Below are positions 1 to 13,173 of a stretch of DNA of 64,000 nt, piece by piece. Both the position numbers and the translations under genes were made by a program. This DNA is from Pestalotiopsis fici W106-1 (taxonomy: Eukaryota; Ascomycota; Sordariomycetes; Amphisphaeriales; Sporocadaceae). Numbering within the stretch: position 1 is the stretch's first letter; every line of letters starts with the position of its first letter. Under the pieces are notes generated by a model that worked only from the letters and a program-made list of their open reading frames with translations, did no database searches and was not told where the DNA came from. The stretch is taken from assembly GCF_000516985.1 (NCBI RefSeq), contig NW_006917095.1, positions 2,051,077-2,115,076 of the forward strand. Reading direction: 5' to 3'.

Positions 1-3000
1 GGAGGAGTCCTTTATCAAGGTTCAGGCGCAGTACTCCTTGGCCAAGGCCCTGCGAATTGGTCAATCGGGATTCTATCATCTCATCCAGGGCAAAGATGTT
101 GCGACTGGTGAAGTTGTTGTGACGCTATCTGAGAACAATGTGTCTTCACTCCAAGTTTCTCCAAGTCGGATGGTCAAAGTCAAGGAGACGAATGCAGCAA
201 CGGTTCTTCCAAGCATCTTTGCGGAACTAGTCGCCAGCAGCATGTTGTCAAATGTCGCTCCTGGTTCATCGATCCTCGTCTTTGAGCCACCTACGCTGTG
301 CATCGATGCCCTGTCCAAGAGAGCGGAAGCGGCTGGAATCGTCATCAGCTTTGCATCCACCCAAGCAAACCCATCAAGTGGCGTCAGATGGATCTCATTG
401 CACGAGAAGGAGACCTTGCGCAGCTTGAAACAGAAGCTCCCCCGAGACATCAACCTGCTTTATGATCTGTCAAGCGATCAGAGCGAAGCCAGCCTTAGCC
501 AGCGACTTGCCCGACGCATCCCTGCCGGCTGCTCGGTTCGTCACAGGGACTATCTCTTCCAAGATACCACAACACCAAAGTCGGAGGCAAATGCAGATAA
601 TGCACACAAAGTGCTAGCAGAGGCAGTTTCTAGTTCAAAGGAGATCTTGATTGATCATAAGGTGTCGGTCCTCAAAGGCAGCGATATGTTGCTTGGAAAT
701 GCCCTGAGCATTGACACGTTGATTGATTGGGGATCAGAGCAAATCATCCCTAGTCGCATTAGATCGATGGAAACAGACACCATCTTCGTATCTGACAAGA
801 CGTACCTGCTTGTTGGTCTTGCTGGTGATCTAGGTCGCTCCATTGCCCGCTTCATGGTTGAGCGTGGCGCACGCCACATTGTTTTGTCGAGTCGCTCGCC
901 CAAGATCGACCAACGATGGATTGATGAGATCACAGCACTGGGGGCTATCGTCATGGTTCTGCCAATGTAAGAACTGCTCTGAGTGATTAATGAATACCTG
1001 ATGCTGACTCAACTTTAGGGACGCCTCAAACGAGACCTCTGTAGACCAAGGTCTCGCCAAAATCCGCGAATCAATGCCACCAATCGCTGGAGTAGCTTTC
1101 GGACCACTTGTGCTCCAAGACGTCATGTTCAAGAACATGGACCTGCCGATGCTCGAGATGGTGTTGGCACCAAAGGTGGACGGCGCTCGTCTCCTCAGTG
1201 AGCGCTTGTCTGATCCCGCCCAGCCGCTTGATTTCTTCGTCATGTTTTCATCCTTTGTGATGGTTTCAGGAAATCCTGGTCAGGCAGCCTACAGCGCTGC
1301 GAATGCGTACACACACGCTCTGGCTCAGAACAGACGTTCCCGTGGCATGGCGGGATCTACCATTGACATTGGTGCCGTTTTCGGCGTTGGTTTCATCGCA
1401 AGAGCGGGTCGTGAGCACGAGTACGATGTAGTGAAGTTCATCTTCGATGAGGTGAACGAATGGGAGCTGCATACTCTCTTTGCAGAGGCTGTTGTGACTG
1501 GTCGCAACAAGCAGGTCACGGACATTGAGGTGATCACCGGCATGCCGTACATGGACCCCGCCAACCACGACAGGATTCCGTACTTTGACGATCCTCGATT
1601 CGCATACTTCAAGCTTTCTGACCGCCGCGCCAAGGGTAGCAATGCTGCTGACGCAGTCGGGTCTGTCAAGGATCAGCTCCTCAAAGCAGATAGCATCAGC
1701 CAAGTCCGTTCGATTATCACTGATGGCCTTTGTTCTCGGATCCGGGGTGCATTACAGCTCACAGAGGCTGACGACCTCAGTCTCACGACTCCGCTAATTG
1801 ATCAGGGTATCGACTCCCTCAGTGCGGTCACAGTCGCCTCTTGGTTTTCCAAGAATCTGACTATCGACATCCCGCTATTGGAAATTCTTGGCGGTGCTTC
1901 GGTCAACAATCTCGTCGACTCCGCAGTCGGCCGATTGTCGCCGGAGGCCATTCCCCTGTGCTCCGATGAGTCTCGTGCTGAGGCAGACACAGTAGAAGTT
2001 CCTCAGATTATCGAATCTTCAGCTGTCTCTGACGACTCGTCTTCCTCGTTCGCTGACCACAGTGGCGATTTGACGCCACTCTCCACCCTAGATTCCGCCA
2101 GTGTCCAGGCCACGGAACGTGAGGCACCTTTGTCTTTGATACAAGACTACGCTTGGAAACAGCTTCAACTCCCCTTGGATCCGCAAACTTTCAACAGCAC
2201 TATCGGCATGTACATGCAAGGCACTCTCAACCTTGAGCGCCTCGGCTGGGCGGTGAAGCAAGTACTGCAACGCCACGACGTATTCCGCACAGCGTTCATC
2301 AAAGACCCAGCCGGTACGGACGTTCCGATCCAGTTCATCACTGACTCGTCTCGAGTGGAGTTTGAGACGATCAAGGTTGCCGATAAGGCTGCCGCAGATC
2401 AGGGCTTCAAGGACCTTGAGAATTACAAGTACGACCTGGAAAAGGGAGACACGTTCAAGGTCGTGCATTACCAATGGTCACCGACTGATCATCTTCTGAT
2501 CATTGCCTACCATCGCCTTGTCGGAGATGGCTGGACTACCGAGCATGTCTTCGTTGAGATTGGTCAATTGTACAGCGGCGTCAAGCTCGAAACTCCTCCG
2601 AGCTATGCCGACTTCGCTATACGCCAGCGCAAACAGCTCGAGTCTGGAGCGCTCAGCAAAGATCTCACCTACTGGGCTGACCTCTTCAAGCAATCTCCCG
2701 CCAGACTTCCAACACTCAATGTGCCGGAAGCCAAAGCAGCCGCAACAACAACGGCTTGGTCGGAGCACGAGGTGTCAGCTCGTCTTAACCGCATGATTGG
2801 CGTCCGTATCAGGGACCGCAGCCGGAAGCACAAGGCGACACCAATGCACTACTACTTGGCTTCGTTCCAGGTCTTGCTGGCACGTCTGACTGGCAGCACC
2901 GACGTCGTGATCGGCGTTGCAGACAGCAACAGGTCCACGCTCGCAGACCAAGCGACCATGGGCTACTTTGCCAACTTGCTACCAGTCCGCCTGCCATATG

Positions 3001-3452
3001 ATTCGGACAAGATCTTCAATGAGGCGCTCTCCGAGGCCAAAGAACAGATGCGCACTGCACTTCTGCACAGCGCCGTGCCATATGGTGCCCTCGTTGAACA
3101 CCTAGGCTTGCCCACGCCATCTCCCAAGGACGCGCACTCGCAGGCGCCATTGTTCCAGGCTGTCTTTGACTACAAGCAAGGACAGGCGGAAAGCGGAAAT
3201 ATCGGAGATGCCAAGATTGTTGACTCGCGCACACCGCGTGCTGGATCACCATATGACATTACGCTGGAGATGAGTGATGACCCTACCAAAGCACCGTTGA
3301 TCACGGTGAAGCTGCAGAAGGAAAAGTATGGACTTAAGGACGCGGAAGTGGTCATGGACGCATATTTGTCGATCCTAAGTATCTTCTCGAGGAATCCGGC
3401 GCTCCGAGTAGAGGATGGAAGACTGGATCAAGGTGCCAAGGCGAGGGATTGA
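1..3452 (+). CDS. PKS-NRPS/LovB-type polyketide synthase, 3' part (pseudoER-KR-ACP-C)
   Basis: Reading frame is open from base 2, so the KS, AT, DH and methyltransferase modules lie outside the window. One intron, 967-1018, joins the KR halves in phase. Order seen: an ER-position region without an NADPH motif (to ~780), KR with a glycine-rich nucleotide site (GLAGDLG, ~815-840) and the YSAAN tyrosine (~1290), an ACP with the phosphopantetheine serine in GIDSLSAV (~1810), then an NRPS condensation domain (~2120-3400), after which the protein stops with no adenylation domain. This is the layout of lovastatin nonaketide synthase-type enzymes (family knowledge), which depend on a separate ER protein; none is visible here. 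The condensation core motif reads HRLVGDG (~2511-2531), so the second, catalytic histidine of HHxxxDG is arginine and the domain may not condense an amino acid. It is convergent with the next PKS gene. Confidence 0.93.
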
Positions 3453-4518
3453 GGCACGAAGCTTGAGGAGTAGAAGATGTGTTGTTCGATCATAATGGTA
3501 CTATACAATTGGTTACCAATAGACAAATAAATTTTGCAGTTGAAAAAATCACACCTCCAATTAAATATCTTTTTTGTTACTTGGATTAGTAGTGCATACG
3601 TCTTGGAGTGCTGTTCCATCTACTGCATCATGGGATTGATCATCATATTCTTCCCACTTGCATTCGCTACCAGGAATGCATGTGGGCTTCGCAGCCTCAG
3701 CATAGACAGCTAGCCGGCAGATGTTCATCGCGTTTGGTTCGAGCTTCAGTGTGTCGCATTTCGCCTCACACGGCGTGGACAGGTTGAGGGACAGTGGATA
3801 AGATTGTATGTGAACGACAATCATAAGAACCAGTGGGAAATGTAAGGAAGTTCCAAAAAGGACGCGATTCAATGTTGTAGTTGAAGATGAGATTGTTGTT
3901 ATGGGAGTGAAGCTAACTACAGTTTGAACTCCCGGAATTGCACTAACCTAGGTTAGGTACCACTGGGGGTTACCGACCCCAGTGGTTCTTTCCCGCTCAA
4001 CACCCAACCAACCAACAGTACTAGCTTGTAGGCGTAATAAGTAAGTAATCTGCAAGGAACAACTGGACGCGAACCATAATGATGATCCAACCAATACTTG
4101 ATTGGATTCTGAAGAAACAAGATAAATTACATAGTCACAGAGCGTATGTTCAACGAATGGTTACGAGAATCCTATCGCTGCAATGCGGCTGTATTGTGAA
4201 GTAAAGCCAAATTTTCATTGCCGTGAAACTTCACACTTGCGTTGTTGCACCAGACGTGCCGTACCCAACCTGGCAGAACTATTCATCGTGTCACGCAGAA
4301 CTGGACGCGTGGCACTTAGCTGAGGGTTTTCTTCTAGCTGGCAGACCGAGAAAAGCGGAAAGCAGACTTATCGTCAATTGTCAATAGAAGTGATTTGGGG
4401 TCAAAGAGTGATGATGTATTGGTTATTGTAAATATAATACGTAGGGCTACCCCCACCGGCCCTCCGTAGCTGAAACCTTTAACGCCCGATCCCCGCTAAC
4501 AGCGCCCCCATTTGTTAC
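3453..4518. other. Convergent intergenic region
   Basis: It separates the 3' ends of two PKS genes. Apart from the small minus-strand frame at 3561-3872 nothing recognisable is present. Both transcription terminators must fall here; AT-rich tracts follow the first stop codon at 3490-3570. Confidence 0.6.
3561..3872 (-). CDS. Possible small secreted cysteine-rich protein
   Basis: A 103-codon intronless frame on the minus strand, in the gap between the convergent PKS genes. The first ~28 residues look like a signal peptide (basic MNR start, then a hydrophobic stretch FPLVLMIVV). The rest is acidic and carries six cysteines, beginning CEAKC. No family is recognised. Cysteine-rich, signal-bearing small proteins are common in fungi, but a frame of this size can also arise by chance, and there is no codon or promoter evidence to settle it. 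Confidence 0.3.
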   Translation of the reverse strand: MNRVLFGTSLHFPLVLMIVVHIQSYPLSLNLSTPCEAKCDTLKLEPNAMNICRLAVYAEAAKPTCIPGSECKWEEYDDQSHDAVDGTALQDVCTTNPSNKKDI

Positions 4519-7500
4519 CTATTTTACTAGAGCACTTCTCTTGATGATCAGCTCTGCAACCTGATTGATCGAAGCGCTCTGTAGGACCTCGAAAATAGAC
4601 AGCTTCGCCTGACCTGCGAGAGCGAGCCAATTGCGCAGCTCCACGGCAACGAGAGAATCGACCCCGAGAGCAGAAACGCCCTGTTCTAGATCCACGGTCA
4701 CAACGTCAATGTTGAAAATGGCCGCCAATTTCGTGGCCAGTGCTTCTGCTACCTGTGCTGTGCCCTCCACTTCTTGCTTTGGACCATCGCCTCCATTAAT
4801 CCTGCTACTACCAAGTGCGCGGACCAGAAGCGCAGTAGGGTCGAAGGACATGGTCTCGGAGGACTGTGTCAACCCGGATGATCCCGTTTCAACCAGGCGT
4901 AAGGTGCCGAAGCGCCGATCGCGGCGAATGGCAGCATCGGGCGACAGACTGCTCCACGGTTGCAGGCCGACGATCCTCTGCGCTTCACCAGGTGACGATT
5001 TGAACTGACTGAATTTCATCTTGTGCTGTAGGTGCGTGTCGTGCTGGACGGCGTCTTCGATTAGGCGGAATACATCGTCCACATGTACCGACTCGGTTCC
5101 AAGTGCTTCGACACGACGCCGGGCATCTTCATCAGATGCCACCATTCCGACGCCTGAAACGGCTGGCAGAGCCAGACTGACAGCAGGGAGACCCAGACTG
5201 ACGCGGTGGCTGGCAAAGGCGTCCTCGAACGCGTTGGCCGCGGCGTAGTTGGCCTGGGAGACGTGGCCCATCACTCCGATGACTGACGACAGAAGCACGA
5301 AAAACGATAGATCTTGAGGTAAGTATTTGTGCAAATTCATCGTGCCAGCGACCTTGGGCCCCACGGTTTTTTGCCATTGTGTGAATGACATGCGATCAAA
5401 CACGGTATCCTATATTGTTCCAAACTTGTCAGTGAATATGTTCTTAGCATTTGGGACGCGTTGCTTCTTGTTTACGTACCGCTAGAACATTGGCAGCGTG
5501 GATAACCCCACGGATCGGAGGCGACGTTGCTGAAACTTGATTGAGAAGCTGGACAAGACTCTCCTCACTTGATATATCGCAGTTGAGGACTTGGAGGCGA
5601 CATCCTCGCAGCTCCGCATTTTCGATAAGTTCCTCCGCCTCTGGGTGTGTCCCTGCGTTACGGGAGATCAAGACCACGCTTCGGGCGCCTTTCGACGCCA
5701 TCCATGAAGCAATAGCACCGCCAATACCATCCACACCACCGACAATCAGATAAGTGGCTTTCTCGTCATCGAGACGAGGTGCGGTTATCGGCATAATGGC
5801 TTTGACAAGACTATCGGCCTGGGCCTCAATGACCACTTTGCCCGGCTTACCTTGCTGTTGCTGCAGATGCCGCAATGCTTGACTCATTTGCGAAGGCGAG
5901 AATTTCGCCACAGGAGCAAGGGGCGACAGAGACCATGACGGGGATGACGCGACACCGTGAGAGATGATGTTGAGGCTCGCATCCAATGCCTCCTTCATAA
6001 GCCGAGCACTGTGGTCGCTCAACTTTACCATATCCACTCGCGCATATGTAGCACATTTTGTGGCAAGCTGGGTAACGTCTAGGCTTCTGTTCCAGGGGCC
6101 GATTTCAACAAAACGACCAAAATGCACGACGCTGTTGAGAGCAGACTGCAGCAGAGGTGCAGAAAGCGAAGACGTCGGCCCGGTGAGAACCACATCTACG
6201 CCCTGTCCCCCAGTCTGCTCCTTAATAGCATCGTCCAAATCTCTAGCGGAACGGCTCTTAAGGATTCGGTTGGGAGCAAGCTGGAATGTATCGATGACTC
6301 GCTGGGTTTCGGCCTCGGTCAAGTCGTTCGCAGCAAACCACAATTCAGCACCCAGATGTTTCGCAATAGCAAGACCAGCGGCGCCATCGGATTCGCCATT
6401 AGCTTGCACGACGAGGATCTTGTCATGCTTCTGCAATCTGGCTACGTGCACAAGAGCGTGATAAGCCCCAGAATATGCCAGCGGGGCACATACAGCCTCA
6501 TCGAAGGATAAGCCGCCAGGGATTTTACCGACGCTGGTCCAATTCGCTTGTGTTGTACTTGCATATGGACCCTTCGTCACGCCGCATACCTTGTCGCCGA
6601 GCTGGAGCCCGCTGGCATCCGTATGGGGGCCAAGTCCGGTGACGATGCCCGCGAACTCGTATACAGCTGTGTCTTCTTCGTCGTCAACTTCTGTCGCATT
6701 GCCATGGACATGAGGACTCAGGCTGAAAGCTCGAGTCTCGATCTCAATGGTACCGTCAGTAAGCGCTTTGGTAGGTCCATACAATTGTTCGACAAAGTCG
6801 CCTTCACCTGAGTCCGATGTCTCCCACACCAACGGCCGGCTTGAATTCAGGAAAGGCCGGAAAGACTCTGTCTCGGACTCGTCTTTGCCGACCATCTTCG
6901 GGTAGATTCGTGGCACATGGACGGCCGAGTCCTTAATTGCATACTCCCAGTCGGCGTCAGCCTGGCCAGACTCATTGTTCAACAATGTTTGTTGGAACAC
7001 CCCGGTGACATGCTTTATAACCATGTCCGCCTCTTCGGCCCAGGTTCTTGGTAATTCCAGTAAGACATAGGATTTATCCACATTCTCATGGCGAAGAGTT
7101 CGCAGCAGGCCCTGCACCTGGGAAGATGCGGGTGTCGCGACGGCGTCTGGACCGGCTCCGGTGGTCAACCACAAAACTCCTCGACTCTCCAAAAGTACTC
7201 GACGAAGCTTATGGAATGTGAGTTCGTCCATACTGTCCAGCACACAGTTGTTCTCGGTCATGTCTGTGGCCAATATGTGTACTTGATTCTCGCCTGGCTG
7301 TACATCCTCCAGGGTCTCTACCGTAGCCCTGATGCCTGTTGTCACATGGATTGCTTCGCATAGCTGTGAGAACCATTCCTGTCGCGACGGCGAAAGCGCA
7401 GAGCTATCGCGAACGATAGTCACGACGCTGGGGGTTGAGGGATTAGGGATTGCGGCGGACTCTTTTTCAAGCCCCACGCTTGTCATCATGACGGCCGATC

Positions 7501-10500
7501 TCTGGAATCGTCGCTCCTCACAATCAGAAATGTCGAATTCGATGCCGGTGAATCCATTGGCGCGAAGTAGATTGTTCCACGCTTCAAGCCCCCTGGCAAG
7601 TTCCGGTTGCTCGCCCTGCTGTTCCCAACCCGGGAGTGTGCTCAGGATGAGCTGCGCGTCGAGGCTGACATGCGTCTTCTCAACGAGTAGAAGCTTGCCG
7701 CTGGGCTTCAGCAGTTTCCTCACATTCTGTAATGTCGTCTTCAAATTCTTGATTGTGTGTAAGTTCATGGATACTACCACCAGGTCAATGCTCTGCTCGG
7801 CTACTTCGTGCGATGGCTGCGCCGGCCACTCCTTTTCCAATTCGAGTTCTTTGAACTCTAGCACATTGGTCCATGGGGCCAATTGCTGTTTAGCTGCGTC
7901 GAAATGAACCGAGGAGACATCGGAGAAGATGTATTTGTCGATGAGCAGCCCACCATTGCCTCCATGTCCGAATGCTTCCAACAGAGTCCGAGCAGCTGCC
8001 CCATTACCCCCGCCAATCTCGAGAACATGTGCTCCCGGTTGCTGAACAGCAAGGACACTCGCAATCCTGGCAAGCTGCTTGTAGCTGCGAGTTTGTAGGC
8101 TTGGTAGGCTACTCTTGTACTGCGTTAAGAGATCACTGTTGTCTTCCTCTAGGAGAGCGGCAGGCGTTATCTGGCCTTGCACAATCCGAGCCAGCTTCTG
8201 GCCGATACGAACAATGAGACGCCCATGTGGCCCCTTGGACCTGAGCTCGTCAAATAGCTTTTGCTTGAGGCCCTTACTGGCTCCGCCCCAGGCCTTGCTA
8301 CCATGCACCAGTTGTCCGCATTGGCCACGGGCCACCACACTCTTCATCCACGAAAACAATGCGTGCTGGTGTGGTGTCCAATTGTCCGTTGGCTGCCCCT
8401 CAAGGTCGGCCACCGCGTCGGCAATGAGATAATAGGACGCGCGTACCACCTTTTTCTCATAGTCTCGCTCTTCGTAGGCGAGTGCATTGCGCATGGATTC
8501 TTTGACATACGAGGGGATGCCTCCGTACCTCACTGCCGGAACCCAACGACTATCATAGAGAGGGATTTGAGGGCCACTTTCAGCATCGCGGGGAATGGCC
8601 TGGCAGAACAGCTGATTGATGACAAGAGGACTCCTGCCATGACCATCCCCTTGTTGAGAGTTCGCAACGATTACGTCCGAAGTGAAGCCTTTGCGTTGTG
8701 CATTCCGTAGCTCACTCAAGATCTCCAGACGCTCACCGGCCCCCCTGTTTAGCGACCGAGGCACAAACGCATCCTGGAGCGACCTAGGAAGTACCATGGA
8801 CGCCTTCCCTGTGTCTGGCGGCAAATTGGTGTAAGTAGCTTGAACGATACAGTCCAAAGTTGTTGGATGTATAACATATGAACTGAAGTCTGACGACGCT
8901 GATGGGGATTCAAGCTCGATGATTTCCAGATCAGCCGCTGCTCGCTTGAGAGATTTGGACGCCATAACGTCTCCTATACCTTGGAAGGCTGGTCCATATC
9001 TGATTCCCATACCGGCGACATCCTCCCGAAGCGCTGAACCGGCCACTCGTCGGACCTTGGATTCCTGCGTTTTCAGGAAGGAGTCAGTCCTGGGTACGAC
9101 GGCATCCTCGACGTCTTGCTGATCTACCACTGCCGAGACGAGACCACGACAGTTTTCCACCCACACGTCGTTGCCCCTTGAAGAGCGCACTTCATATTCA
9201 TACCAGCCACCCTTCGCCCCCTCTCGCGACGGTCCTAGACGAAAGTACGTCTCGACACCTCCGCCGGACGATTCAGACTCGGGAACTACCAAGGCACTCA
9301 GAAACTCGACGTTTTTGACACGATAGCCACGAATCTTCTGCTCAGACGGATCTGTGACCAGACGAACCGCCTCGATGGCCATTGACACGTAGGCCGCACC
9401 AGGCAGTACGACCATGCCATCGACACGATGGTCACCAATCCATGGAAGGTCGACGAGCTGTATGAAATTTCGCCACGCCGGCGTTGTTGCGCCCGAAACA
9501 GGGATACCAAGGAGCTCATGAGGTGGGAACTTCTTGTAGCGGATGTCCTTGCTGACACGTGATTCGACCCAGTAGCGATTCGCGTGGTTCCACGAATAAG
9601 TCGGTAGATCAGGCACGAATTTCACATCCGAGGTCATAACCTCCTCACCGCTTGCCTCTGCGTACTTATTGACGGCGGACAGAGACACGGGATACCCGAG
9701 GCGCACGAGTTCTCCAGCAACGTCTTGCATGGTCTCAACGGCATTCACATTCCGCGAAAGACAAGACATGTAAGCCATCTTACGGCCTCGCAGGATCTGT
9801 CTAATGGGACCCGCCAGCGCACCGTGCGGACCTACTTCAATAATGGCATCTACCTGCGCGGAATTTGTGTCTGTCTCACTGAAGCACATGGTCTCAAATG
9901 CTTGGCTGAAGAGAACCGGACTGGTGAGGTTTTGCACATAGTGCGCTGGTGACAGCGAATTGGCGGATGCCACAACGTCGCCTGTGACAGGGGACGTGTA
10001 GGTAATGTCACCGGGCCACGTCGGCTTCGATGGCACAATTTCCTGCAGCTTCTCCAGATAGGCCGACTCCATGTGCAGCATATGGTGTGAATGATATGCC
10101 AGCGCAACCCTAAGCTTGCGCGCAAATTTGCCGTCAGCATCGAGACGCTTCACGACCTCGTCTACATCGTCCAAGTCACCCGAAAGAGTTACACTTTCGG
10201 GACTGTTGATGCAGGCCACCACGACTCGACCGCCAGAAGTTGTGTTTTTCACGTATTTCTCTGCCTCTTCAGCGCCTACGCCACCCGCAGCCATGCCGCC
10301 GACAACACCTGTGGCTTTGGGGTCCAGCAGTGTGCGCGCGAGCTCGCCGCGCCAGTATGTCACGCCAAGCGCCTGCTCGAAGGAAAGCGCCCCAGCACAG
10401 TAAGCAGCCGCGATTTCGCCGCTAGAATGGCTGGTGACGGCCGATGGATAGATGCCCCATGAGTTGAGCAAGATCACTAGGCATATCTGCAGCGCAACTG

Positions 10501-12657
10501 TGATCGGCTGACCCAGGTGAATCTCGGAGATGCGAGTCAACTTGGCATCGCGGAGGAGTTCCTCGCGCAACGACCAATCGGCTCCGTACCCTCGCAGCAC
10601 TAGGTCGGCCTCGTCGATTGCCTTGGCGAACACGGGATATGCGTACAGCAGTTCTCGGCCCATGGCATGCCATTGCGCGCCTTGACCGTTGAACACAAAG
10701 CCGAGTCTTGGTGCTCGCTTAGTTGTAGGCGTGTGTCCTACCTTGAGAGCCGCCGTCTTTTCAAGGTTGTCGGCCAACTCGGCCAAGCCGCGAGCTCGTA
10801 CAGTGGTGACGTAGGAGAAACGCGACCGCCGTTGACTGAGCGTAAAGGCGATATCGGCAGGGTCCAGATCTGTCTCGCGCTCTAGGCTTTTTCGAATGTA
10901 TGAAGCAAGCTTTCCGGCCATGGCTTTGGCCGTGGCGGGGTCCTGAGCACTGAGCACAAACAGTTGAGACACATCACCATTGACATGGTTTCCGCGACCG
11001 TTGCCATCAGTGAGCTTTGTTTGAGGCGCTCCTTCCATGATCACATGGGCGTTCGTGCCTCCATATCCAAAGTTGTTGATGGACGCACGCAAAGGCTTAT
11101 TCCGTGGCCAGGGCACCACACCGGTCGGAACTTGCAAGTGCCAGTCGCCAAGAGGGATTTTGGAATTACCCACGATGTAGTTCTGGTTCGGCGGAATAGC
11201 TTGGTATTTCATGGCCATTGCAGTCTTGATAATACCAGCTAGGCCGCTGACACCCTCGGTATGACCGACGTTGGTCTTCACGGAGCCAACCACGACGGGG
11301 TCATCCTCTGTGCGGCTTGCGCCGAACGTCCGTGCCAGAGATTCAGCCTCAGTGGCATCTCCAATCTGGGTTCCGGTCATGTGAGCCTCGATGTATCCCG
11401 TTTCTGAAATATCGAGACCCGCTTTTTGGTAACAATGTTTTATAAGGCGGATTTGCGCGTCCATGGACGGAGAGGTGATGCTGGTTGTTTTACCGTCCTG
11501 GTTGAGTCCCGTCTCCCGTATAACGGCATGTACCCGGTCGCCGTCGCGCAGGGCTGCATCAAGAGACTTGAGCACAAGCACGGCGACGCCCTCTCCGCGG
11601 CCATAGCCCTGTGCCCGCGAGTCCCACGCGTAACAACGTCCATCTGCGCCTACCATGCTATTCACAATCCAGAGTCAGTCCACGAGTAATACGAATAGAC
11701 CTGCTGGGACGATATGAAACTTACCCAAGGGTAGACATGGCGATGTAGATGTCTGGATTTAATATTGTATTTGCAGCACCGACTATGGAAACTTCAGACT
11801 CTCCCGACCTGATGGTCTGGCATGCCTGGTGTAGCGCGGCGAGGGCTGCCGAGCAGCCAGTGTCGATCGACATGCTGGCTCCCTGAAAATCGTAGAAGTG
11901 GGAGACCCTATTTGAAAACATCGCTGTATAGTTTCCAGTAAGAGTGGATGGAGGCATGGTCTCGGGATCGCGCGTCTGAAGATCGTGGTAATCCTTGGTG
12001 TAGCAACCGACGAATACCGACGTGTTGGGGCCCGGCCCTGATAGCTTTTCTAAAGGTATACCAGCTAATTGATAACAGAATGTTAGAAAAGTACTTGGTT
12101 GCTCGTAGGGAGAAAGTTCTTACCGTCCTCTGTTGCTTCGTATGTCACCTCCAATAGCAGCCGAAGCTGAGGATCCATTGTCTACCATCCCGTCAGCTAG
12201 AGATCAGAGATGAGATAGGAACAGATGACCTACACTGGCGACTTCAGTTGTGAATTTAAAAAACCCGGCATCAAACAGGGCCACATCTTCCTGCAAGAAG
12301 TAACCTCCGGTGGCATGATTCTGTAAAACAAGTTTCTTAGCAACTCTAGGACTTTTTCGAGATCTTTCACAGACTCCAATTCAACAAAGAGGTCTCGTGT
12401 GAACCTACTCGGCCGCTCTTTGCAGAAGTCTTGTCGTAGTACGATTTGACATCGAACCGCGAGTCTGGTATAGGGGACCAGGCGTCTCGACCGCTAGCAC
12501 AGAGATCCCAGAGCTCCTCTGGGTTGGTCACGCCGCCAGCGAATCTGCAAGCCATGCCCACGACGGCAATGGGCGCCGCAGCCTGGGACTTGGTCTGCTT
12601 CTCATGACCATGTCTGTATTGGTCGAACGACTCCTGGTTTGAGCTGTTGATCGTCAT
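4519..12657 (-). CDS. Highly reducing PKS 1 (KS-AT-DH-cMT-ER-KR-ACP)
   Basis: Six exons deduced from splice signals: 12657-12409, 12320-12234, 12181-12124, 12064-11725, 11657-5480 and 5409-4519. They sum to 2601 codons in phase, i.e. 2600 aa. An upstream in-frame ATG at 12687 would add 10 residues. Domains by residue: KS with active cysteine ~202 (DTGCSAAL); AT with serine ~651; DH with [10 protein letters not shown] (~986); C-methyltransferase with EIGGGNG (~1457); ER region ~1900-2200; KR with GGVDGIG (~2214) and NYAAAN; ACP serine ~2552 (GVDSLVAV). Oddities: the KS histidine motif reads HMTGT rather than HGTGT, the AT motif reads SHSSG rather than GHSxG, and the ER nucleotide loop reads NGESDGAAG instead of the usual GGVGxA-type loop, so enoyl reduction may be weak or absent. 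It would make a reduced, possibly methylated chain. There is no release domain. Start shares a promoter region with the acyltransferase gene. Confidence 0.95.
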
Positions 12658-13173
12658 GATGATGTAGTCTAAGAATCTATGTGACACGCTGAAAATGAAT
12701 AATGAATATGAAAGATTACTTCTATAAAAGTCAGAATCATGAGACTATAGCTATCGAGGTGAGCGACTGCGAGCTGATGTAAGATACAACGGCCCAGGTA
12801 CAACCATGATGATCTGACATGTGTCGTTATGGTTCGGAGATTGATCTGACATATCCACTATCGTTTCGCCGGTGCCATGGCGTCGGTAAGGAGCAGCTTA
12901 TCGTTTTCGGCAAGATATACGGTTAGTATGACTACAGGGGGCATGATGATGCATCCACTATAGAGTCTAGACATACGAACATGGCACCGTTCGGTGTTGC
13001 TATAAATAGTCGTGCTTACATCCGTTATGGGGATCCACAATTCCTATCCAGGCTAGATCTCGGTTCTATAGTCCCTCTTGACGATATTCGCATCATTAGA
13101 ATAAGTGTCTTTCATATAGTCCTTTGGAAGTCGCATCTTGGGAAAAATCACACTGCAAATCAGTACGGCCATT
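12658..13173. promoter_or_regulatory. Divergent promoter region, HR-PKS 1 / acyltransferase
   Basis: About 0.5 kb separates the two divergent starts, so shared control is likely. A TATA-like TATAAATAG lies at 13001-13009, about 170 bases before the acyltransferase ATG at 13174. No clear TATA was assigned for the PKS side. Confidence 0.5.
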
